Assembly (NCBI RefSeq): GCF_025118155.1
Contig: NW_026251396.1
Location: 310,001 to 374,000, forward strand
Origin: Cokeromyces recurvatus
Lineage: Eukaryota; Mucoromycota; Mucoromycetes; Mucorales; Mucoraceae
Direction: 5' to 3'
DNA length: 64,000 bases
The notes beneath the pieces are model-generated. The model worked only from the letters and a program-made list of their open reading frames with translations, made no database searches and was not told where the DNA came from. The translations under genes and the position numbers were made by a program. Below, piece by piece: positions 1 to 11,439 of this stretch. Position 1 is the stretch's first letter, and each line of letters opens with the position of its first letter.

Positions 1-993
1 TCTTCTTCTTCTTCTTTTTCTTCTTTTTCTTTTTCTTCTTCTTCTTCTTTTTCTTCTTCTTTTTCTTCATCGTTTTCTTCATCGTTTTCTTCTTCGTTTT
101 CTTCTTCGTTTTCTTTCTCCTCAGTAGCAGTAATATCAGTTGCTTGAGAAGACGATTCAATCTCTGTCTTGTCTTCTTGAGAAAGGCAGTTATCAACAAC
201 TGTGATAGGCTTTGAAGAATCTTCTTCTTTTACCAATGATAAGGTATCTTTTATTTTCATTGTATCTGAATTGGATAATGTTATTTCATTATCGGCCAAA
301 ACAGTAATATCTGAAACTTGTGTTTCTTCAATGGGGGAAGCGATGATATCCTTTTCTTTTACATTTGTATCATCTTCTTTTATATTTTCATTCTCTTGTT
401 CAACTACGGATTCTACATTAGTCGTTTCTTTAATAGATACGATGTCCTCGTCTTTATGGGAAGTCATGATATCTTCTATAGTATTTTCAGTTATGTCTTG
501 TTGTTGTTGTTGTATAACAATATTAGTTAATTCAGTAACACTATTAGATTCAATTATTTCTTTATTAGTGTCGTTATCAACAGTTTCAGTGATTTGATTG
601 TCTGTTATTAAGACAAAAGGGGGGTCGTGACTCTCTTTTTCTGCTGCAGAAGAAGAAGACGAAGAAGAGGAAATCTCGTCAACATCATTATTTGAACAGG
701 TTGTTGTTGTTGTTTCTTCAGTAGACGTAACACTCATTATGTTATCTGCTGCTTCATTACTGTCTTCTGTGCCCTCAGTGGTGATAGAGATGTTTCTAGT
801 TTCTTCATCCATATCAGCAGCGCATGTCTCATCCTCTGCAGACCTTTGTGACTTTTCATTACTAAACTGATTCATTTCTTCAACTTGAACATTAAATACA
901 AGATCAATTTCACGTTCTGCACTTGTTAAACTATCGCTACCATGTGCAGCATTATGAGACCCATCTTTACCATAAATTGCTCGAATACTATTC

Positions 994-1024
<31 letters not shown>

Positions 1025-1919
1025 AGAAATAATAATAAAAAAAAAATGTGTTAATACATATGCAGTCATATAATCTCTCGTGATCATAATCACCTGTTGG
1101 GATCTATTTCTCTTGCTTTATTCGAATCTGTAGGTCCCATAAGCATTCTCCAAGATTGAACAGCATCCTCCTTTTCCAAAATCATAGCATAAATAGGTGC
1201 ACTATATTAAATAATAATAATAATAATAAAAAGAAAAGTTAATACAATTAAATGCTTTTATATAAATATATGTATATGTCTAACACATGGCATTCCATTT
1301 TAAAGGGATAGCCAAACACATCATATAAATATACATATATAACTTACCTACTTATCCAATCTATAAGGTCTTCAAAAAAGGGCTTTCCTTTATGTTCTTT
1401 ATAAAACAAACAGGCCAACTCCTTTGAAAACTGTAACTGACGTTCCTGAATAATTTTAAATCCATTTTCTTTAATTTTATGGATAATAGCTTCTTTATTA
1501 TTAGCTTGCATTGCATCTGGTTTGATAAGAGCCAAGGTTCTAGTAACCTATCATAGGGAGAAAGAGAAGGGGCTTAATTCCATTTATCTATTTCTAATAT
1601 CCTTTCATTTCCTAACTATACCTTTTCTACTACCGTTTTTTCATCATTTTCTATATATAAGCCAATTAAAAAAAATAAAATAAAAAATAAAATAAAGTTA
1701 ATATTATTTTTCCCCTTTCCCCTTCCGCAACGTTTTATTATTAACCTTTTAATTCCTGATCAGTCAAAGATACAGATTTCTATTATTTATTTATTTTTTT
1801 TTTTTTTTGAAAAATAAAAAATTTTCAAGATGAATAAAATAAATTCTATGATTAAGACATTCAACACTACTTACTGTACTCAATTCCGAGTTTTGTTCGA
1901 GAGCCATCTCTGATGACAT
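1..1919 (-). CDS. Nucleoside diphosphate kinase-like protein with long acidic tail (3' end outside window)
   Basis: NDP kinases move the gamma phosphate between nucleoside triphosphates through a phospho-histidine. Four exons read well: 1919-1875, 1547-1348, 1201-1094 and 987 to beyond base 1. Visible motifs are ALIKPDAM near residue 20, MLMGPTDSNKA, then NAAHGSD, which carries the catalytic His (about H133). After the kinase domain, from about residue 150, the frame stays open for roughly 300 residues to the window edge. This tail is rich in Ser, Thr and Glu and ends in E/K repeats encoded by a TTC/TTT-rich tract. Ordinary NDP kinases are about 150 residues, so this is a divergent, tailed member, perhaps nearer the group II (NME5/NME7-like) proteins. 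The start is the first ATG of a 15-codon exon; a second in-frame ATG follows four codons later. Family assignment is firm; the role of the tail is unknown. Confidence 0.85.
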
Positions 1920-3194
1920 GATTATAATATACAAAAATTAATTTTCTCGGAGTAAAAACAAAAAAAAAGTAATAATAATAATAATCAGTAATTGAACACG
2001 CACAAGAAAGAAAAGAAAATAAAAGAAAAGAAAAGAAAATATGTAATGATAAATTATTATTTTGTGCTAAGGAGAATCAAGCTACTATTATGCATGGACA
2101 TGGGTGTATTTAAGTATGTATGTATGTATGTATGTATGTATATACAACAGAATTGAGAGTACTATATTACTACAATAACACATGTTAATATATTTCAAGG
2201 CACGATTTAAAAGGAGATTTGTACACAAACAACAAGCTATTTCTATAGAGTACAAAACTTATTTAACTTACAGGAAACATGTTGGAACTTTCTCTCTCTC
2301 TCTCTTTAAGGATCAGTTTAGCAAACATGTGTTAATAAACTAAATAATATTAATGACTCTTGTACTTAATTTAATACCACTCGTAATTAATACATCCTAA
2401 GATAAAAAAGTAAAACGATTTATACAAATAGATAAAAGCAACATGTGGCATTCCTTTTTTTTTGTGTGTGTGTGTATGAATAAATTAATACGACACTCTA
2501 ATAGATAGAATAATAATTCGTTTAGTAAAAAGAATGCATTTATAATTAACATATATACAAGAATTAAGTAAAAGGTAGATTCTTTTGTATTTTCCGAGAA
2601 GAAGGGTTTTGACCGTATATTGTGAATAAACTGCAATAGTACGTTAAAAAAAAATTAATTACAATAAAACTCAACTGAAGGAAAGAAACTAATAAAACAA
2701 GCATCAAACACACGCACACACACACACACACACACACATACACACACACACACACACACATACACACACACATGTATATGTTTATATTTGTATGTACATA
2801 TAAATTTCTCCTCTTTCCCCAAAAATAAAAGTGCTTGTTGTAAAACAAGATATAATAATCAAATCACAAGTGAGCCTCCCCCTTTTTTTTTTTTCAGCAA
2901 CAGGATTTTTTTTTTTTTTTTTTTTTTTTTTGGTATTATATTACTATTTTCTAAACTTTATAAAGATAAAACTTACAAATAGAATAAAGTCAAAAAGAAC
3001 ATAAATTGATCTGTTTAGCAATAACATCTAATTACACATAAATAATAATATGTAGGGAGTAGGGGGAGAGAGAGAGAGAGGGTTTTTTCCTCTTCAAAAT
3101 AATATATGCATGTATATTTCTTCAAAAAAGAAAGAGAGAGGGTTTATTTTTTTTTTCTTAGTTAAGAATAAAAATTAATTTCAAAACAGCCAAT
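1920..3194. other. Intergenic region with (CA)n microsatellite and homopolymers
   Basis: No convincing gene. It separates the 5' end of the NDP-kinase gene from the 3' end of RPL5, both on the minus strand. It holds an ATGT tetranucleotide run near 2115-2140, a (CA)n/(TG)n microsatellite at about 2706-2772, and T runs at about 2884-2894 and 2907-2931. Small open frames here consist of repeat translation (Val/Cys or Phe runs) and are not credible proteins. Confidence 0.7.
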
Positions 3195-4403
3195 TTAGTT
3201 AGCAGCTTCGAAAGCAGCCTTAGCTTCCTTGATCTTGTTAAGACGTTGCTTTCTGTTAAGAGGAGTGGATCTGCGGTAAGGCTTAGCAGGCTTACCCTTC
3301 TTTTCAGTAGGCTTGGGAGAAGGATCAGCACGGATAGCTTCATGAGCTTCAGCGTACATGTCTTCAACCTTGTCAGAGGTAATACCATTCTTGAGGAAGG
3401 TAGCGAATTGCTTCTTGTAACGTTCTTCATCTTCTTCTTCGAGGTATTCCATGTATTCAGCAACGTGAACACCATAGATGTAGTTACGGAGAAGTTCATC
3501 ATCGTTGGTCTTGGTTTCGATATCGAAACCAGGGAAACGGTTACCGTTGTGAGGGATGAAGATACCACCATCAGAGGCACCCTTCATGGCACCAAAGACA
3601 CGGGCACCAGTAGAGGTACGGGCAAGACCAACATCAAGGAAGGCCTTGAAAGGACGAGGAGCATCTTCAGCGGCTTCGATCATTTGGACAGAACCATCAG
3701 GTTCGGTGAAACCTTCGTACTTATCAGCAAGACCGAGCTTGGTAAGAGTACGACGAGCAAGGAGAAGACCGGTAGCATAGGCAGCAGCCCAGTTGGTCAA
3801 ACCACCCTTGATACCATAACGGGGGAGTTCATGAGAGTAAGCAGCAGAAAGAACGAAATCACCTTGGAGCTTAGCATAGACAATTTGACAGATGATGTCC
3901 TTGTTGGTGAAACGAACAACCAATCTATACTTGGGAGAGTTGTACTTGTTCTTGGCTTGGACGACAAGTCTCTTACGAGCATAGTAGTCGGTCTTACCCT
4001 CTTTATTTTATTTTATTTTATTTTTTTAAAAGAAAAAGAAAAATAAATAAGCATTAAAAGTCTATGTATTCATAATTTTTCTTTTCAATGACATTGTTAC
4101 TCATTACATACCTCTTCTTCTACGATACTTGACTTGGTAACGCTTGAAGTAGGCCTTGTTCTTCTGTTGCTTGACGAAAGGCTAAGATTTTGATTATAAA
4201 AAAAAAAAAAAGAAAAAAAAAATGAAAGAATGAAATTGAATTCATTAGCATTTTTCCTCATCTAGTTGTAAATTATATCCATCCAAACAAATAAAAAAAA
4301 TAACAATATTATCCCATCCATCCATTTAAAATATTTCATATATAAATATGTATGGATATTTCATGCTTTACATTTGTTCCTTCCCCCCTTTAAAACTTAC
4401 CAT
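3195..4403 (-). CDS. RPL5: 60S ribosomal protein L5 (uL18)
   Basis: Component of the large ribosomal subunit that binds 5S rRNA and, with uL5, forms the 5S RNP. Three exons: 4403-4401 (only the ATG), 4181-4112 and 4000-3195. The splices restore the family N-terminus: basic [18 protein letters not shown], then [57 protein letters not shown] and the basic C-terminus ending AAFEAAN. Total length of about 290 residues matches eukaryotic uL18. An intron directly after the start codon is a common arrangement in fungal ribosomal protein genes. The coding region is clearly GC-richer and more codon-biased than its neighbours, as expected for a highly expressed gene. The divergent DJ-1-like gene lies about 660 bp away. 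Confidence 0.97.
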
Positions 4404-5060
4404 TGCGACTGGCTGAAGTGATTAAAGGAAGGATTTCTCTTGTGTCTTCTGAGTGTTCACTCATATTTTCCCTTTTTCGACTAACTTTCCTCAGTCATTC
4501 TCTTTATTTGTTAATGCCCGAAAAAGGCAAAACAAGTCACAATACGAGTGCTGCTACTCGTATCTTTAGCAAAGCATTATTATAACAAGACGTTTTATTA
4601 ATGGAGTTATATATACATATATGTGTGTATGTATGTATGTATACATATAATTACTTGGTTCTTTATATCTAATACATTAAATTCTAGATAGTTAACTATT
4701 TGCAGGAAATAAAAAAAAAATGCTACTACAAGATAACTGCATATTTTTTTTATAGTCATAATATAAGTACTAGTTGATTATTATCGATTTTTTACAAGTA
4801 ATGAATCATTTCTTTTATAAATCATAAAGTTTCTTTATATGTGTATCTTTATTTTTTTTTTTTAGCTAAGCTATAGCATTATATATATCTGTGTGAGTAA
4901 AAGTAATAGTAGAATTATTATCAACACAGAAGTGACGTTTTTTTTTTCCTTGAATATGCCGACACATAAATTACACTGTGACACTTTCTATTTCTTTTTT
5001 TTTCTTTTCCTTTTTTTTTATCCTTTTAGAAGAAGAAGAAAGAAAAAAAAAACTCCCATT
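4404..5060. promoter_or_regulatory. Divergent intergenic region between RPL5 and the DJ-1-like gene
   Basis: About 660 bp holding the promoters of two divergent genes. The part next to RPL5 (4400-4500) has pyrimidine-rich TCTTTT/TTTCCTC stretches, which would contain the RPL5 transcription start. No specific operator is recognisable. A short open frame here (4403-4585) overlaps the RPL5 leader on the other strand and is not supported. Confidence 0.4.
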
Positions 5061-5944
5061 ATGAGTGGACAAAAGAAGGCTATTGTATTTTTATGTGAAG
5101 GCACAGAAGAAATGGAATTTACCATTTCAGGTATAATATAAAATAATAATAATAATAATAATAATAATAGTAGTAGTAGTAGTATTTAAACATAATCAAT
5201 CATTTAATATTTTCATGTTCATAGTTGATGTCTTGAGACGCGCCAAAGTTGAAGTGACAGTTGTTGGTGTTCAACTTTCAAATGATTTTGCAGTTTGTAG
5301 TCGTGGAGTTAAGATTATACCTGATGTTAAATTCGAAGAAACTACATTTGATGCTGTAAGTAAGATAGATAGAGAGAGAGAGAACAACAAAGAGATACGA
5401 TTACTTGACTCATCCTCTTATATCATTAGGATAATTATGACGCCCTTATTGTCCCTGGTGGTGCAGGAAGTGCAAAGACATTAACAGCTCATGAAGATGT
5501 TCAAAAGTTAATTATGAACTTTTATAATAAAAAGAAAATTGTTGCTTTTGTTTGTGCCGGTACTCTTGTTGCAAAAGCTGCTAGTATTCCTCATAAACAT
5601 ACTGTTACATCTTATCCTGGCGGTGTAAAAGAACAACTAGTGAATGGTAAGAGAAAGAGAATAGAAATAGTGTAGTATAGTATGAATATGATGTATTGAT
5701 ATCTGTCTATATATAAACAGTTTATAATTATTCCGAGGATCGTGTTGTAGTTGATGATAATGTCATCACAAGTCGTGGTCCTGGTACTTCATTCTTATTT
5801 GCTTTAACCATTGTTGAACAGTTAGTTAATGTTGAGGTAATTATATTAGTCTAAACTAGTAAACAAGGATAACTGAACTAAAATCATAATATATAGACTG
5901 CTAATACCCTTAGAGAGGAAATGGTAACTTACAAGATTTTGTAA
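5061..5944 (+). CDS. DJ-1/PfpI family protein (PARK7-like)
   Basis: DJ-1 family proteins act in oxidative stress defence and glyoxal/methylglyoxal handling. Five exons: 5061-5130, 5225-5355, 5430-5646, 5721-5836 and 5897-5944. Motifs follow the family order: [14 protein letters not shown] (conserved Glu), [32 protein letters not shown], the nucleophile elbow FVCAGTLVA with the conserved Cys, then [20 protein letters not shown] and FALTIVEQL. The total of about 193 residues matches DJ-1. The position of human H126 appears to be Tyr (VTSYPGG), a change I recall from some other eukaryotic homologues. The start is the first ATG before the conserved beta strand. Function is inferred from the family; the class is near certain. 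Confidence 0.93.
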
Positions 5945-6949
5945 AGTAAAAAAGAGGAGTTTACAGTCTTTTTTTTTTTTTTGTTATTTCTGTCATTAAT
6001 AAAAGAACTGCACCAGTATATTATTTTGTATGTATTGGAATCCATATTTGTATAAACAGAATTACAATATGAATTGAAACGATAACATGCTTTCCATTCT
6101 TTGTACGTTATCTAATCTTGAAATTATTTGGAAAATAAAAATAATGCCTTCTTGAAATCAATTACTGCTACGATTCTTTTTGTAGGCTTTATCACAGCAT
6201 TTCTACTTCAAATTCAGACGATGTTAGTATTTTTTTCGACGAATCAGAATTTATTTTCAGACACTTAGCTTATCTTTTTTTGGAAGAAGCGAAAATGGAG
6301 ACAGAATGTTAGACGGCTTAAAATGCAACTGTAGACTAACAAGTCATTTATTTATTTTTTACCTCCTGCCTACATGGATGTTACTGGCAAACAACCTTAA
6401 GAAGGTTTAACTAGCGTATTATAAAAAAAAATTCCATCTTTTGGTGTTGATTTAATTGTACAATGGGAAACCAATTTACGACTGCGCTGAGCAAATTTAA
6501 GGATTTTTTTTCTTCGATTCAGGGGTGGATTCTTTAAAAAAGACAATCAGCTTCTCGAGCATTCGTACCATTATAGCACTATACGATGTAAGAGTAGGAC
6601 TCAAAACTCATTTCTTAATCATAACCTATATTAAATCTTGGGAGCCAAAAAAAAAAAAAAAGGATCCGAGATCTCTTTGTCTCTTTAAACTAACAAGTTC
6701 ATATCAGTATTCAGCCAGTCTAAGAGAAACACAAATAAGTAGACAGTCTGCGCTTAGATTATATAACTAATAAGTAAGACATCTTTAGTGATAATCTTGT
6801 GATGTGATCTTCAATAAACCATATTTTAATCTTATTGTATTGGATCCCAGATCGATAATTATGTACTGAATTTTTGCTATGCTATTTCTTCCTCTCTCTT
6901 TTGCTGTTTGTCTTTTATTTTTTTTATCTTTCTTTTATTAATGACATGT
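5945..6949 (+). other. Non-coding stretch, possibly more decayed repeat
   Basis: About 1 kb between the DJ-1-like stop and the recognisable part of the Fanzor-like relic. Short coding-like fragments appear in several frames around 6190-6300 and 6440-6770, but each is interrupted and I cannot assign them. They may be the 5' part of the same mobile element, or another repeat. No intact gene is seen. Confidence 0.4.
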
Positions 6950-8150
6950 ACACCCATATATCCTGAAGCCAAATCACTCATTGCAGCAAAAAAGCTGGCA
7001 AAACTAGAAAGCATTTTGAAGCTTTGGAAAATTTACCGCAAAAGAACAGGCTATTTTTGAACTCTATATACACAGATGAATACACTTGCAGAGTCTCATT
7101 TTGTCGAAAGACAAGTGAACCTTCTGAGAGTGCTTCTCTTTAATTAGATGATTTCAATCAAGAAGAGATTAATAAATATTTCAGACTGTGCACCGTAGAC
7201 CCCGTCCGTAAAGAATGTATTTGTATCTTATCATGGGAACAATGATATTCGAAGTCTTTCTAGTGCAGAATATTACAATATGATGGGAAATATGAATAGA
7301 CTCAAAAAAAGAACACAAAAGAAAGCAAGAATTAGGTTTAACTAAAATTGAAACTGATATCCCAACACCGAAAACAGTATCATCAGAAGATTACCTTCAA
7401 CATGTGTTATATATGATGGAGCATATGAGCCGCTTATTTGAATTTTATGGGTTTAACACTGCAAGATACGGATGGAAAAACTACGTTGGCTCTCAAATCG
7501 CTATAGAAACAAGCGTCAATATTTTGTTAAATGGAGGTAATAAGTATAACAAGGATAGAAGAAAGAATACGAAGTGAAACAGAAGAAGAAGAAGAAAAGC
7601 CAGAAGGGTTGAAGATAATCAAGAGGAACGAGCGGCTGCCAATTCACAATTGAAAAGGTGTAGGAAGAACAAAAGCTGTTTTGAAGAAGGCGATCGCAAG
7701 AAAATGCCTCTTGTAATCTTTGGTGTTGGCCTTCAAAACAAGGATCATATCAAATTCAAAGGTCTTCGACACGGCGTTTCAAACAAGATGTATAGGCAAT
7801 TAAAGCATAGAGACAGATTTGGAGAGTTGTTACTTTTAGATATTAATGAGTATAAAACCTCCAAGGTTAGTACAACAATGTCCATATATCATATGTTCTA
7901 AACAGCATCCTTATATATCTATAACTCTTGCTTGAATCAAGACCTCAAGAATCTGAAATGTGGGGAAGGAGACGATATCAAACGAATCCATCAAGTATTG
8001 AAGTGCAACACTTGCAATATTTTTTTGGAATCGTGATGTGATGGCATCCAAGAATATGTTTCTGATTGCTTCTTCAATTTGGAATGGAAACGATTGCCCT
8101 ATTGTCTTCATACGACAAAGCACCACCTCCAATGTGGTTGCCACATCTCA
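6950..8150 (+). pseudogene. Decayed Fanzor/TnpB-like RuvC nuclease (OMEGA-type) relic
   Basis: Fanzors are eukaryotic relatives of transposon-encoded TnpB: RNA-guided RuvC nucleases with a zinc finger. Fragments in shifting plus-strand frames line up in family order. They are an acidic lead-in LDDFNQEEINKYF, then TVDPVRKE near 7190 (RuvC-I Asp; the usual PG is PV here), and LSSAEYYNMMGNMNRL. Next come HMSRLFEFYGFNTARYGWKN, KFKGLRHGVSNKMYRQLKH and LLLLDINEYKTSK near 7840 (the Glu and TS before the zinc finger). The second zinc-finger pair CNTC is near 8012, and a RuvC-III-like WNRDVMASKNM near 8027-8060. Lesions include frameshifts near 7225 and 7330, a stop near 7577, loss of the first Cys pair, and a one-base shift at the T run near 8022. 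Identification rests on motif order seen by eye; no guide RNA or element ends were found. Confidence 0.68.
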
Positions 8151-8159
8151 CTCTGATGA

Positions 8160-8722
8160 GGTGCTGGCTTAAAGATACCTGCAGGTAAGAAGTCTTTACG
8201 AAAAAAAAAATAGCGGTATACCTCGTCCATGCCCCTATCATCCTTCTCAAACGTTCAGTCGTACTCATTCTATTGAGTGTCTACATATGCACCATCGACT
8301 CCAAATGCCAAGAACGGTCACCGACCCACTCTCCTTCCTGCTAAATCAACTACCTACTAAAAAGCTAAAATGCTCACAGGATATGGCTCCTTGGACAATC
8401 CGTTGGCCAGCTATTTGTACCATTCTACATGAAATGGATTACCTCTTTCATGAAAAGCTACCTCTAGATCCTCCCTCAGAACCCGGCTCACTACTGGTGA
8501 AATGGTTACTCAACTAACAGTGCTAATACCCTTGTACTGTCTCTTACTGATCTTTTTTTTTCAATTGCTTTATTTTTGTCTAACTCGTTATATTTATTTT
8601 ATCCTTTTACACATATACTTTTATCCTTTTCCCTTTTGTCTCAAAAGAGGGTTTTTCTTACTTGTATACTATTAGAACTGACTAAGGCAATACAGCAGAT
8701 AAAAAATGCAATGTGCTCATTT

Positions 8723-8767
<45 letters not shown>
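8160..8767 (+). mobile_element. 3' end of a probable non-LTR retroelement, with poly-A tail
   Basis: A coding-like segment (about 8240-8517) contains HSIECLHMHHRLQMP and TIRWPAICTILHEMD. It resembles the Cys/His-rich C-terminal region after a LINE reverse transcriptase, though no RT core is present. It is followed by a short untranslated tail ending in tgtgctcatttggt and then an uninterrupted run of about 40 A (8727-8767). A diverged second copy lies at about 24800-25235 and shares both the CLHM..RLQMP segment and the terminal tgtgctcat.ggt sequence, which shows this is a repeat. A 5'-truncated LINE-like insertion is the simplest reading. The copy directly follows the Fanzor-like relic. Confidence 0.5.
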
Positions 8768-8772
<5 letters not shown>

Positions 8773-8914
8773 TTTAAACGTAAGCAGCATTTTGAACACA
8801 GCAAATAATAAAAGTTTCCTTATAAATATAAACAGTCATTTTTTTTTTTTTTACCCATTAACATCAATGTAGATTATGCACATTTGTTTTTTCTTTTATT
8901 ATTCATTATTCAAT

Positions 8915-10097
8915 ATGGCTTGGATGTGTTCAGGTTTATATATAATTATATAAAGCTTAGATTGTATACGTAAACATACATATATAATAACATAATAGTA
9001 TTACATAAAAGCTAAAACAAATGAAGCACTCATTAAAAACTTGCATCAAGCAAACATATTAAAAAATGAAAGAGTCATTCAAGCAATGAAAACCATTGAC
9101 AGGTTATATTTCTTTTTTTTTCATAAGCTGTACTTATATATAATATCAGAAAGGATTATTGTCCAAGATATGCATATGATGATAGTCCACAATCTATTGG
9201 TTATGGTGCAACAATATCTGCCCCGTAAAGTTATAAAAAAAAATAAATAAATAAATAAAATAAGCAAAGATTTAATATTTGTATATAATAGACATATGCA
9301 TGGTTATGCTTTAGAATATTTGGAACCTTATCTTAAACCAGGAATGAAAGGTATAGATTGTATATACCTTGTGTGTATTTAATTAACATAACGAAATAAT
9401 TGCAATAATAGCTTTGGATATCGGTTCTGGATCTGGCTATTTATCTGCCTGTATGATGCAAATGGTAAGTCCACATACAGACAGAGACAAGAAATTTAAC
9501 AAAAAAATAAATTAATTTTAAGGTTGAATCCAATGATGGCAAAGTTATCGGAATTGAACATATAAAAGAGTTGGTAGATTCTTCTATAAGAAATGTACAA
9601 AAGAGCCATCCAGAATGGATTCATAATGAACAGTTGAAATTCATTGAAGGTGATGGAAGGCTTGGATATGAGCCAGAAGGACCTTATGATTGCATGTAAT
9701 ATATAAATATTTATTATAATAGTAATCCTAAAACTATCAGAAACTAAGAATAGGCTTCCTAGTCATGTAGGAGCAGCAGCACCTTCGACACCCGAGAATT
9801 TATTAAAACAATTGAAATCACCTGGAAGGTATAAGCTTATAAATGGCTTGATAAAGAATGAATCATAATGCTTTTATTTTTATAGATTATTTATACCTGT
9901 TGGAACCGACACACAATGGGTTATGATATATGATAAAGATGATAAAGGAAATATACATGAAAAGAAATGGATTGGAGTACAAGTAAATCAATTCTTATTA
10001 TCATTATATTTATATCATTTATAATTATTTTTTTTTTGTTATTTAGTATGTACCTTTGACAGATGTAAAATATCAAAAGACTACATTGTATGGATAA
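8915..10097 (+). CDS. PCMT1: Protein-L-isoaspartate(D-aspartate) O-methyltransferase
   Basis: Repairs aged proteins by methylating isoaspartyl residues with S-adenosylmethionine. Nine exons can be traced: 8915-8933, 9012-9102, 9150-9224, 9292-9350, 9412-9464, 9524-9695, 9763-9828, 9886-9982 and 10047-10097, all with consistent GT/AG phases. Motifs are MAWMCSAKTNEALIKNL at the N-terminus, YGATISAPHMHGYALEYLEP, the SAM-binding LDIGSGSGYLSACM, VIGIEHIKELV, FIEGDGRLGY, HVGAAAP, LLKQLKSPGRLFIPVG and the C-terminus DVKYQKTTLYG. The length of about 225 residues is that of eukaryotic PCMT. Very short exons and introns (many near 50-60 bp) typify this genome. It stands alone between a repeat patch and a transcription factor gene. 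Confidence 0.95.
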
Positions 10098-10161
10098 TAA
10101 ACTGGTAGTTGCTACTGTTGCTCATCATCGAATATTGAACCCAGTTTTTCTATTTTTTTTC

Positions 10162-10212
<51 letters not shown>

Positions 10213-10404
10213 TAGGGTGGGGGCAAAATGGATAATAATTCACCCCTTCTTCATTCTAAGTGGTTAAACGTAGTTTGCAATTTTTTTTCTCCACTTTTCT
10301 ATATTTTGTCATTGACATTTCTATATTAACTTTACTCTTTTTTTGTTTTTCTTTTAAATACATACATCTATATTTGTTTATGTTAAACTATTATTAATAA
10401 AGTC
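10098..10404. promoter_or_regulatory. Intergenic/promoter region upstream of the Zn2Cys6 factor
   Basis: About 300 bp with pyrimidine-rich runs (TTTTC)n at about 10150-10180 and a T run to 10207. It contains the PCMT 3' end and the promoter of the next gene. No discrete binding site is identified. Confidence 0.4.
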
Positions 10405-11390
10405 ATGTATGATATAACATATAAATCAAAAGAAAATAGTAGTAAAAAAAGAGTGAGAGCAAGTCAAGCATGTGTACACTGTAGAAAGAAAAAAGTAATT
10501 CTATTTCCCTTCTCTCCCCCTCCCCTTTATTTTCTTTTTTTTTTTTTTTTTTTTCTCGTGTTAATACTAAACAAAAAAAAAAAAATTAAAATATAATTAG
10601 ATCAAATGTGATGAAAGCAGACCTAGTTGTACACAGTGTCAAGAAGTCAATGTTATGTGCGAATATACTGAACCAAAGAAAAGAGGACCACGAAAAGGAT
10701 ATGTTCAATTATTAGAAGAAAGACTTGCTCAAATGGAAAGAAGATTGATGGGTCCAGGTATGATGACTACTACTACTCTTGATAAAGATGATAGTAGACG
10801 TTTACCTCCTTCACCAACGACAATGAAACAGTCATCACCTGTCCAATTATATAAAGATTTAGGTCAGTTCTTTTAAATATTAGAGTAATATCGACATGAT
10901 GTGCTTATAATCCTATTTATCCCTGTATTAGAAAGTCCATCTGATCTTCCGCCTATAGACATCGTAAATCATCTCGTTGACATATTTTTTAAATATATCA
11001 ATTCTGTATTTCCTTTTGTACATCGCGCTATACTTAAGAAACAGATCCAAGATGGATTTGTATCACGTCCATTATTGTACAGTGTCTTGGCCATTAGTGC
11101 AAGGTGATTATTTATTTAATATTAGCAGTAACTTAATTTTAAAATAATTCTTGTCTCTCTGTTCTATTCTTTTTAGATTTTCCGATCATCCATTAATTAA
11201 AACAAATCCACCTTATTTAGCTGGCGAAAGATTTGCTGAAAAGGCACTTTCATTAGTCGATGCAACTACACTACAGCCTAATCTAGATAATATTCAATTT
11301 TGGGGCATTATGTCTTGTCTAGAATATGGACGTGCTTCAGGTTCAAAGTAAATTATGGCAATCGGAATTAAATTGACCCATTAACTTTTT

Positions 11391-11439
<49 letters not shown>

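Noticed and set aside
2564..2848. Open frame rich in Cys and Val
   Set aside because: It is a translation of the (CA)n/(TG)n microsatellite, not a protein.
3246..4046. 266-codon plus-strand open frame opposite RPL5
   Set aside because: It is an antisense shadow of the strongly biased RPL5 coding sequence. The minus strand matches uL18 throughout.
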